DNA of 27,001 nt, from positions 1 through 27,001 of the forward strand of contig JALTFB010000030.1 in the NCBI GenBank assembly GCA_027007615.1, given 5' to 3'. The translations under genes were made by a program, and so were the position numbers. Source of the DNA: Candidatus Shapirobacteria bacterium. Its GTDB lineage: Bacteria > Patescibacteriota > Microgenomatia > UBA12405 > UBA6130. The notes beneath the pieces were generated by a model that was not told the origin of the DNA, ran no database searches, and saw only the letters and a program-made list of their open reading frames with translations. Numbering within the stretch: position 1 is the first letter of the stretch; every line of letters starts with the position of its first letter. This document shows positions 20,879 to 27,001 of the stretch, piece by piece.

Positions 20879-22362
20879 GGCAAAACCTCCCTCACACTAA
20901 CCGATGGCTTCCACAATTGGCTCTGCAAAGAGAAAATCAAACCGGGATCATGAACAACGCTCAGCGCCGGCAAAGTGGCGTTGCTGCCATCAAGATAACG
21001 ACGCACAATTATATCACCGCTGCCGCTTTGGTCGGCATCCGCTAACAATCCCCCTTGGACAGTTACCGTCCCTTCGTCACCATTCTTATCAGCAAAAATT
21101 ATCGAGCCGGTAGCGATATAAATGCCGTTTAATTGGCTGACATCGGCACTGACGGTCAAATCGCCTTCCACCCAAACCACCAAAGGGCTGGCCGTTTGGC
21201 TGGCGCTAATAGTCAAATCGCCCGCGCGGCTGTAGATGCCGCTAGCCAGCGCCTGCTGCAAATTGGCCGTGTTAATAGCCTGCGCCTGCTTGCTGATTAT
21301 TGATTGGAGATCATAAAAAGCCAAATCCGGCCGGCCCGCCTCATTGCCAATTTTCCAACCGCTAACGCTCAAACTGCCGCCCAAAGTAAAATTGCCGCCC
21401 GACCAAGCCGCCCCGGCCGCAATCGGGCTGTTGTCCTTTATCAAATAATCGCCGCTGGGAATATAACTGACGCTCAAGCCATTGCCGGCATATAGTCCGC
21501 CCCCCGCCACCTGCAGCCAATTGTCACTCCAATCCTTTACCCAAACCGAGGCGCTGCAGGTATTGCTGCTCCAAGCGCCATCATTATCTTCAACTTGAAG
21601 TTTGGCGCTATATAAACTGGCCGTGTTATAGGTATTGCTGGTCGTGCTGCTAGTTGTGGTTTTGTCCCACTTGCCATCGCCGTTGAAATCCCAACGGTAG
21701 CCGGCAATTGTCCCGTCGCTATCGCTGCCCGAACCGCTAAAGGCAACACTCAGGGGAATTTGCCCCGAACTCGGGTCGGCCGTTAACGATATGCACACCG
21801 GGGGCTGGTTGGGTATTGGTGTTGGTGTTGGAGTTGGAGTTGGAGTTGGAGTTGGTGTTGGTATAGCCGTCGGCCTAGGCCCATACCCCGGGCACCAATT
21901 GATTGTGCCATTTATATATTGAGAATGTGAATTATTGTTCTCGTCAGATTCAACTATTTCGCTTTTCGTATCTATGCTGCCAGTTACGGTATCTGATCCA
22001 GTGAAAGGAGGTGCACTCCCTTGATAATTATATGATTGCCAAAATGAAAACGATTTATACGCCGCTAAACCATTAATTCTGGTAGCCTTACTGAGCACAA
22101 AGATACCGGCACTCCCTTCGTCTACTTGCACAACTGCCTCAAACGAATTGGTAACGTTTACATTGCTGATATTTTTAAAAAGAGCGGCATAACGTATCGT
22201 GCCTTCATGAGTATTTGAGTTGTAATAGGTTACGCATTCAGATAGGCTAATTATTGCTAGATCTGGCTGTGTAGCCGCTTCCAACTGTTTCGGCCCGGGC
22301 CACCAGCTAAATCCCGCCAGAAAAACCGCCGCGATAATTATAGTTGCCAATCCCCTTTTCAC
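20875..22362 (-). CDS. Secreted CARDB-PKD protein, probable pilus-tip adhesin
   Basis: 495 residues. Signal peptide (1-30), a CARDB-like domain (32-160) with C43, IVESDENNN and INWCPG (C157), a (PT)n linker (167-184) and a PKD domain (about 187-275; VAFSGSGSDSDG, YRWDFNGDG, with C190 and C269 placed for a disulfide). The last 220 residues hold a repetitive beta segment (GDLTISA, VEGDLTVSAD, IATGSIIF) ending HDPGLIF then SLQSQLWKPSVSVREVLP, a tail I associate with pilus-linked CPR proteins (inference). The linker is encoded by GGTGTT/GGAGTT hexamers (21815-21865) that can change length in frame. The start is GTG 22362-22360, 8 bases after TATAAT (22376-22371), so probably leaderless. Co-translated with the PilX-like gene through a 4-base overlap. 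Confidence 0.75.
   Translation of the reverse strand: MKRGLATIIIAAVFLAGFSWWPGPKQLEAATQPDLAIISLSECVTYYNSNTHEGTIRYAALFKNISNVNVTNSFEAVVQVDEGSAGIFVLSKATRINGLAAYKSFSFWQSYNYQGSAPPFTGSDTVTGSIDTKSEIVESDENNNSHSQYINGTINWCPGYGPRPTAIPTPTPTPTPTPTPTPIPNQPPVCISLTADPSSGQIPLSVAFSGSGSDSDGTIAGYRWDFNGDGKWDKTTTSSTTSNTYNTASLYSAKLQVEDNDGAWSSNTCSASVWVKDWSDNWLQVAGGGLYAGNGLSVSYIPSGDYLIKDNSPIAAGAAWSGGNFTLGGSLSVSGWKIGNEAGRPDLAFYDLQSIISKQAQAINTANLQQALASGIYSRAGDLTISASQTASPLVVWVEGDLTVSADVSQLNGIYIATGSIIFADKNGDEGTVTVQGGLLADADQSGSGDIIVRRYLDGSNATLPALSVVHDPGLIFSLQSQLWKPSVSVREVLP
21815..21865 (-). repeat. Hexamer repeat encoding a Thr-Pro linker
   Basis: Imperfect GGTGTT/GGAGTT hexamers on the plus strand encode about eight Thr-Pro pairs. 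Copy-number change by one unit would keep the frame. Confidence 0.85.
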
Positions 22363-22370
22363 CTAGATTA

Positions 22371-22376
22371 ATTATA
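22371..22376 (-). promoter_or_regulatory. -10 of the CARDB-PKD/PilX operon
   Basis: TATAAT with 8 bases to the GTG start, in the 55-base gap after the upstream CARDB gene. Confidence 0.6.
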
Positions 22377-22417
22377 ACCACAGCGCCGGGGAAATGTCTA
22401 TCGGTAAGGCCGGTTAT

Positions 22418-24574
22418 TTATTTATGGAAATTCTCGACGTCGGAGAAAGTTACCTTATTGGAAGTGATAGCAGCTGTGATAAACTCGACTATTTTCCTAA
22501 TCGGCTCCAAGAACGGGCTGGCGGCCAACTGGCTCTTTAAGGGAACGATTGTCTGTTTTTTAGCCGCGGCGGCCGTTTGCTTCTCAACCGAATTAGCCTT
22601 TTGCTTGGCCTGATTGGCCGCTGCCGGAGCTTGCTTTTTAATTAAGTTAACTTTCTGCTTGGCTAAGTTAATTGCCGGTGCTGTTGATCTAACTTTAATA
22701 ACCCTCGCCAGTTTGGCAATCGGGTCGAAAATTGCATATTTCTTAACCAAATTTTTTACCGGCAAAGCCTGCTTTTTAGCCGCCGGGAGCTTAGCCGCTG
22801 TGTTTGGCCCCTTGCCTGGGCACCAGTTAATTTTATTAAACACGAAAAAACCAAAATCGTTTCCCTCGTTGGACTCTTTAATAACGTTACCTAAATCTGC
22901 TACTCCCGTTACTATATAATCAAAACGTGGATTTCTGGGAGGGGCTGGTGAAGAAACTAGCACGCTCCAATATTTGTAAACAGATTTATTTGCCGCTAGA
23001 CCGTTAATTTGCCAATCTTTTGAAACACCACCTACAAAATGACTGACTTCTGGCGATTTTAATGTTGCTCTTACCGTGAAATGTTTAGTAATGTTAACGT
23101 TACTGTTATTTGTAACTGTAAATCCATAACGCGTAGTAGCTTTTCGAGTCGCCGCATCATACTTAGCAATACATACAAAGCCATTGCTTACTTTTAAATC
23201 AGGTAAATTCGGCGCCGGCGTTGGTTCAGGCTTCGAGCCCGGGCACCAGTCTAAACTTTGGTCGCCCTTAAACTGGGCCCAATTATTACTATCATTTGAT
23301 TCCGGAATGCGATTGTCGTAATCGGTCTTAACGCTCAAATTAGCCCATGATTTATCATTTGCATAACAAGACGCCGGCTGGCCAATGCAAACGTGCGATA
23401 AAAAGGCGCTGATAAAGCTGGCAGGATAAGTTATAACCGCCCGGGCCGTTTCGGAATTATGGGCGGCCAATTTATTGAAAATATAGGTGCTGGTAGGCCC
23501 ACCATCAGGCGAAGTTGCCATTTGGGTGTATATTCCCGCTAAAAATTCATTGTTAACATTTGCTGAACTATTGTTATTTACCCTATAAGAAACCCTCAGT
23601 TTGGTGGCGTTATCTGTTTTGCCCTCTATGCAAGCTTGCAAATTGGATGTTGTTAAATCAGGTTTGGCAACAGGAACTGGTGTCGGTTCAGGCTTTGAAC
23701 CCGGGCACCAATTAAGTGAGTAAACCGATATAGGCTTGTAATTATTCGTTTCATCAGATTCTTGAATTCTATTATTAATATCTACATTAGCAGTAATACT
23801 TATAGGGGGACCATAGCTATATATCTCAATCGTCTTTTGCAATAAGCCAGATTCCTTTCCCGCTGCCAATCCAGAAAAATTATATCCAGCGATGATGAAC
23901 GTCTGATTCTGCGAATGATTTATAAAATTTGCGGTAAAAGCTTTTGTAACGTCTACCCCGCTATCGTTTTTAACAGTGAAACTAAGTCTTACAGTGTCGG
24001 TAATGATACCAACACCAATAACTTCGGAAATTTTACAGGCCCAGGCATTAGTTACCGTCAAGTCCGGCAGAGCGGCAGCCGGACACTTCGCCTTGGCGGT
24101 TACGTGGTCGGCAATGGGATTAATATTGCCGTTGGCATCCCGGGCTCTAACGTCTATTCTAATTGTATGGCCGGCCCGGCCCTGGCAGCTAACGGCGAAA
24201 GCGGTACCATTGGACGAATTCCATTTAAAACTCTTGTTAGCCGATTGGTTATTGTAAGATTTATAGAGAACTTTGCCGGTATTATTGTCAACAATATGCC
24301 ACCAAAAAGGCGGATTTAAAATATTATTACAAGCGAATCCCCGATTGGAAACCCCCCTGGCGGTGCAATAGCCGACCGGATTGGCGCCCTTATCGCCGCG
24401 CCAACTCCAGCGAAACTGGATTTTATTTGCTTGCTTATCATAATTGGCAGTTGCGCCGGGACGATTTGGAGCGGCGGTGTCTCTTTGTGAAGCTCGGGCG
24501 GGGAGAGTCAGCTGCAGGGCAAAGGCTGCTGATATAATCGCGGCTACTGATGCGACCAGCAATCTCTTCTTCAT
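22418..24574 (-). CDS. Secreted protein with three CARDB-like repeats and basic C-terminal tail
   Basis: 718 residues. Signal peptide (MKKRLLVASVAAIISAAFALQLTLPARA, 1-28), an N-terminal Ig-like domain (about 30-165, four cysteines), then three CARDB-like repeats: 169-292, 305-446 and 458-587. Each opens with PDL and a Cys (C180, C315, C467), carries an IxESxxxN(N/D) motif and closes with WCPG (C290, C444, C585); the Cys pair probably forms a disulfide. Pro-rich linkers KPEPTPVP and KPEPTPAP separate repeats. From about 590 to 690 a Lys/Ala/Gln-rich tail is strongly basic and may bind DNA, nucleotides or acidic polymers; the final segment is VTFSDVENFHK. A TATAAT lies 11 bases before the ATG. 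CARDB domains are adhesion modules, so a host- or surface-contact role is likely. Confidence 0.75.
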   Translation of the reverse strand: MKKRLLVASVAAIISAAFALQLTLPARASQRDTAAPNRPGATANYDKQANKIQFRWSWRGDKGANPVGYCTARGVSNRGFACNNILNPPFWWHIVDNNTGKVLYKSYNNQSANKSFKWNSSNGTAFAVSCQGRAGHTIRIDVRARDANGNINPIADHVTAKAKCPAAALPDLTVTNAWACKISEVIGVGIITDTVRLSFTVKNDSGVDVTKAFTANFINHSQNQTFIIAGYNFSGLAAGKESGLLQKTIEIYSYGPPISITANVDINNRIQESDETNNYKPISVYSLNWCPGSKPEPTPVPVAKPDLTTSNLQACIEGKTDNATKLRVSYRVNNNSSANVNNEFLAGIYTQMATSPDGGPTSTYIFNKLAAHNSETARAVITYPASFISAFLSHVCIGQPASCYANDKSWANLSVKTDYDNRIPESNDSNNWAQFKGDQSLDWCPGSKPEPTPAPNLPDLKVSNGFVCIAKYDAATRKATTRYGFTVTNNSNVNITKHFTVRATLKSPEVSHFVGGVSKDWQINGLAANKSVYKYWSVLVSSPAPPRNPRFDYIVTGVADLGNVIKESNEGNDFGFFVFNKINWCPGKGPNTAAKLPAAKKQALPVKNLVKKYAIFDPIAKLARVIKVRSTAPAINLAKQKVNLIKKQAPAAANQAKQKANSVEKQTAAAAKKQTIVPLKSQLAASPFLEPIRKIVEFITAAITSNKVTFSDVENFHK

Positions 24575-24585
24575 TTAATAACGGG

Positions 24586-24591
24586 ATTATA
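24586..24591 (-). promoter_or_regulatory. -10 of the three-repeat CARDB gene
   Basis: TATAAT, 11 bases from the ATG; leader of only a few bases and no ribosome site. Confidence 0.55.
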
Positions 24592-24795
24592 TCACAAGGA
24601 AATGCTTATTGCAAATACTATGAGATTTATTGCATTTACCCGATAATTAAATAAGGCGGCGATGGTAACGTTATTGTTTGCGGCAAGCAAACGATATTTA
24701 AAAGCGTATTGTAAACATTTTTACCCCAGCCCATAAATTTTTCAATCCTACCCGTTGCGCCATCTCACCTACCCCATCTAGCAAAGCCTCGTTTT
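24592..24795. other. Intergenic spacer
   Basis: No gene seen. GTTTGC-ggcaa-GCAAAC (about 24677-24693) is a small hairpin. The rest is AT-rich without clear signals. Confidence 0.5.
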
Positions 24796-24921
24796 ACTGA
24801 TTTTGCCGCAGGCAAAGTTCAGCATCTCCAAGGGGTGTCTTATTTATTACTACTGTTGGTTCACCGCATACTAAAGGTCCTGAACTTTCCCCGACTATTC
24901 GTCGGGAAAAATCAGGATGAC
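24796..24921 (-). repeat. Palindromic repeat R1, copy 10
   Basis: Reversed copy. Hairpin A has CCCGAC/GTCGGG arms as in copy 5 (loop GAATA versus GGATA). Hairpin B keeps TTTGCC/GGCAAA arms but its outer GTCATGCTGA end is worn down to ACTGA. Confidence 0.75.
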
Positions 24922-24980
24922 CTCTTTTATTGCCATACTGATTCCCAATCAAACTCCCCGCCTTCTCCCCCAAAACCAAC

Positions 24981-25913
24981 CTAGCTATAATCCACCAATT
25001 CAAAAAGCGCCCGATCGAGATCTTCCAATTCCATATTGCCCAATTGCTCTACCGGCAACTCCCCCAGCCTGGCTGGCAGCTTCAATTGGCGGACCAGCTC
25101 CCGGGAGCGATTCTTGGTAAGAAATTTTTCAGGCTCTCGCCGATGAGCAATCTTTTTATCACCTTCCATTTGGCTGCGGGCGTAATCCAAAGCAATAAAA
25201 GCCTCGCGCAAGGCATTTTCTACTCTAGCCCGGGGATGGCCGAAAAGATAACGCCAAATAAAATCAACCGGCTGGGCGGCCAATGCCCTTTTATCGCGGC
25301 GCTCCAGATGAATAATGGCTGATTGGGTGCGCGGCTGCGGCCAGAAACTTTCCCGCCCGATTTTTTCTTTTGCCAAATAACCGTCAAAAAGGCTGGCGGC
25401 CAGAAGGCCTAATTTTGTCCGCGGCGGCCGATCTTTTACCATTTCCCAAGCCGACCGTTGGCTGATTAAAAAAGTCGCCCCGGCCACTATTTCCTTTCCC
25501 CGCCGCTGGCGGATCAATTTTAACAACAAAGGCTCCAACAGCTGGTAGGGCAGGTTGCCAGCCAACCAAATTTGCTCCTTCCCCATTTCCTTGGCTAGCT
25601 GAAAAAAGTCTACTCGCAAAGCATTGGCAAAAATAACTTTCAAGTGGGGATATTTTGCCTGGAGGGGTTGCAGCACCGGCTCAAAGCGGCGGTCAATTTC
25701 GATTGCTGCCATAGGCAAAGCCCGCCGGGCTAATGGCTCCGTTAAGGCGCCCAATCCCGGGCCAATCTCCACCACCGGCATCAGCGGCACCTGCTCCACC
25801 AACTGATTGCGAACTTTCTCGTCAACCAAAAAATGCTGCCCCCAATGTTTAGTTTCCAATTTTCCATCCAAGCGGTGCCACTTTTCTTTCGTCCAAGCTA
25901 ACAACTTATTCAT
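24981..25913 (-). CDS. rsmA: 16S rRNA dimethyladenosine transferase RsmA (KsgA)
   Basis: 310 residues, longer than the usual 260-290 by an N-terminal extension of about 20. It dimethylates two adjacent adenosines near the 3' end of 16S rRNA during small-subunit assembly, using SAM. Motif X is GQHFLVD (25-31), motif I VEIGPGLGALTEPL (48-61), the acidic SAM ligand is in AIEID (70-74), and motif IV is NLPY (120-123). The C-terminal helical domain has PRARVENALREAF. The ATG follows TAGGAT by 7 bases with no ribosome site, so it is probably leaderless. It ends about 60 bases from R1 copy 10, with no clear terminator. Confidence 0.95.
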   Translation of the reverse strand: MNKLLAWTKEKWHRLDGKLETKHWGQHFLVDEKVRNQLVEQVPLMPVVEIGPGLGALTEPLARRALPMAAIEIDRRFEPVLQPLQAKYPHLKVIFANALRVDFFQLAKEMGKEQIWLAGNLPYQLLEPLLLKLIRQRRGKEIVAGATFLISQRSAWEMVKDRPPRTKLGLLAASLFDGYLAKEKIGRESFWPQPRTQSAIIHLERRDKRALAAQPVDFIWRYLFGHPRARVENALREAFIALDYARSQMEGDKKIAHRREPEKFLTKNRSRELVRQLKLPARLGELPVEQLGNMELEDLDRALFELVDYS

Positions 25914-25920
25914 CCTTTTA

Positions 25921-25926
25921 ATCCTA
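25921..25926 (-). promoter_or_regulatory. rsmA -10 element
   Basis: TAGGAT, 7 bases before the ATG; fits the window-wide leaderless spacing. Confidence 0.5.
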
Positions 25927-26181
25927 CCCCCTATTCGTTCCCAAACTCAAGTAATTTCTAACCTAAAACATAATAAGCGCCTTTTTTGAGGCATCCACGA
26001 GCATTCAAGATATATTTTTTAAATTTACAAAGCAAAAGAAGAGCCTCTATGCTTATAGGCTAATTGAGCCGAAAACTATAAGATATAATTTATAATAATG
26101 CCTATTTATTGGCGTATTCTCATAAAAATCAAGCCGTTAAATTGATCTTGGCAAAAGAGGTATGTTTTGCTGCCGGCGCCG
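25927..26181. other. Intergenic spacer, possible 15-codon ORF
   Basis: AT-rich. A plus-strand TATAAT lies 8 bases before an ATG (26098), the same spacing as true starts here, but the frame closes after 15 codons at 26145. A TTG-started frame at 26109 continues to 26339 but overlaps the 84-residue gene. No supported gene. Confidence 0.4.
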
Positions 26182-26200
26182 AAAAGGCCGTCTGGCGGCC
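26182..26200 (-). terminator. Possible terminator of the 84-aa gene
   Basis: On the minus strand GGCCG-ccaga-CGGCC is followed by TTTT. The stem is short but GC-rich, and lies about 50 bases past the stop codon. Confidence 0.55.
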
Positions 26201-26247
26201 GATAACAACGGTTTCTTATATAAATTTGGCAAATAAATATATTTGCT

Positions 26248-26502
26248 CTATGGATTTAATATCCCCTCTTCTTTCAGGATCTCCGCTCCCCGGTTTACCT
26301 GTTTCCAAAAATCCCAACAAGGAAGAAGAGCGAATATAGGTCCCGCAAAAGGCCATCCCCCTTTATCTTTAAAGACAACCCGGGGGACCAGCGAAAGAAT
26401 CAAAATTGCGGCTGCATCTCCGGCCATACGCCATCTTATATTATCAATAACCTCACGCGAATTATTTTCCGGCTCTGGCGCCGGCGCTTCTTTTCTCCCC
26501 AT
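26248..26502 (-). CDS. Small hypothetical membrane protein (84 aa)
   Basis: The protein begins with a hydrophilic stretch (MGRKEAPAPEPENNSREVID), then two hydrophobic stretches (about 27-43, AGDAAAILILSLVPRVVF, and 49-63, WPFAGPIFALLPCWDFW) and a charged end (KQVNRGAEILKEEG). No family is recognised. Its reality is supported by a perfect TATAAT (26516-26511) exactly 8 bases before the ATG and by a terminator-like hairpin after the stop. It lies between rsmA and the ATP-grasp gene, all on the minus strand but each with its own start signals. Confidence 0.6.
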   Translation of the reverse strand: MGRKEAPAPEPENNSREVIDNIRWRMAGDAAAILILSLVPRVVFKDKGGWPFAGPIFALLPCWDFWKQVNRGAEILKEEGILNP

Positions 26503-26510
26503 CTGTTCTC

Positions 26511-26516
26511 ATTATA
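26511..26516 (-). promoter_or_regulatory. -10 of the 84-aa gene
   Basis: TATAAT with an 8-base gap to the ATG. It sits in the 29-base gap after the ATP-grasp gene. Confidence 0.55.
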
Positions 26517-26531
26517 CCCCAACCGGCAGCC

Positions 26532-27001
26532 TCAAGCGCTTTTCTTGCCTTTAAGATACTCGGCAATCAGCCGGCCAATATCCAAACCGGAGCGCTTTTC
26601 CATAATCCGAAACTCCGGCGCCTGGTTCACCTCAATCACCACCGGCGCATGGCGGCACTCATCAATCACCAAATCCACGCCGGCAATCTCCACCCCCAAA
26701 ACTCGGGCCGCCTTTTCCGCTTCTCGGGCCACTGCCGCCGGCACTTTCGCCAACGGCTGCGAACTCCCCTGCGATTGGTTCAAAACCAACTTCGCTTCCT
26801 TAGCTTGGCGCTTAAAACCCGCCACCACCCGATAGCCAATCAAAAATAGCCGATAATCACCATCATTGGGGATATATTCTTGAATTATGAAATTAGCCCT
26901 TCTCCTCCCCAAAAAGGCCTTCGCCAAGTCATCATTGTCATTGATCAAAAATGTCCCCGTCCCGTGCCGGCCGCCGGTTTTCTTCACCACCAACGGCTTT
27001 T
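26532..27001 (-). CDS. RimK-type ATP-grasp ligase, C-terminal part
   Basis: The gene enters from the right edge; about 155 codons are visible, ending in TGA at 26534-26532. KPLVVKKTGGRHGTGTFL is the ATP-grasp phosphate-binding strand and loop, IIQEYIP the nucleotide-binding strand, and GVDLVIDE with VIEVNQAPEF the metal-binding end (D, E and N ligands). This is the layout of RimK and related ATP-dependent carboxylate-amine ligases, which add glutamate or other amino acids to a protein or small molecule. The substrate cannot be told from this part. The end KGKKSA is basic. The N-terminus lies outside the window, so the TTG at 26993 is not the real start. Confidence 0.85.
   Translation of the reverse strand, partial: KPLVVKKTGGRHGTGTFLINDNDDLAKAFLGRRRANFIIQEYIPNDGDYRLFLIGYRVVAGFKRQAKEAKLVLNQSQGSSQPLAKVPAAVAREAEKAARVLGVEIAGVDLVIDECRHAPVVIEVNQAPEFRIMEKRSGLDIGRLIAEYLKGKKSA

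Noticed and set aside
26098..26339. Possible plus-strand gene after TATAAT-N8-ATG
   Set aside because: The ATG frame stops after 15 codons and the continuing frame overlaps the better supported 84-aa gene; a frameshifted remnant cannot be excluded.

Overview
The window looks like a chromosomal segment of a Candidate Phyla Radiation (Patescibacteria, Parcubacteria-like) bacterium. The evidence is indirect: an IleRS with a HHAWG signature, a LeuRS carrying a repeat-derived in-frame insert, many secreted CARDB/WxL-like proteins next to a PilX-like pilin, and intergenic spaces packed with degenerate short repeats and palindromic elements. TGA is used as a stop (nrdR, the gene ending at 20875, the ATP-grasp gene), so the code is the standard bacterial one and not the Gly-UGA code of Gracilibacteria/Absconditabacteria. 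Taxonomy is inferred from gene style, not from a marker tree.

Layout. 1-600: the 5' end of a class II ribonucleotide reductase gene and nrdR, with a promoter and paired NrdR boxes. 1169-1405: tRNA-Trp, tRNA-Thr(UGU) and tRNA-Thr(GGU). 1435-1790: a small RRM RNA-binding protein with a structured leader. 2139-6659: a 1506-residue protein with two GHKL-type ATPase modules and a C-terminal HELIH metallopeptidase-like motif. 6733-7327: a strongly promoted unit with a long folded leader, a 55-residue membrane microprotein and a branched terminator. 7962-16569: ileS, tyrS, mpg and leuS. 16987-24574: surface proteins on the minus strand (WxL-interacting-like protein, WxL-like secreted protein, PilX-like pilin, CARDB-PKD protein, three-repeat CARDB protein). 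24981-27001: rsmA/ksgA, a small membrane protein and a RimK-type ATP-grasp ligase cut by the window edge.

The genes fall into three groups: translation and RNA (three tRNA ligases, three tRNAs, RsmA, RRM protein), nucleotide supply and DNA repair (NrdR/RNR, Mpg), and an envelope/pilus block. Many starts are probably leaderless: a TATAAT-like -10 lies 7-8 bases before the start codon of ileS, leuS, mpg, rsmA, the CARDB-PKD gene and the 84-residue gene. Genes inside operons or behind long leaders have Shine-Dalgarno sites or stop/start overlaps instead.

The best candidates for undescribed biology are the double-GHKL/HELIH protein, the folded-RNA microprotein unit at 6733-7327, two palindromic repeat families whose hairpin arms co-vary between copies, a 79-bp near-identical promoter shared by ileS and leuS, and a CARDB variant with a conserved Cys/WCPG signature repeated four times in two neighbouring proteins.
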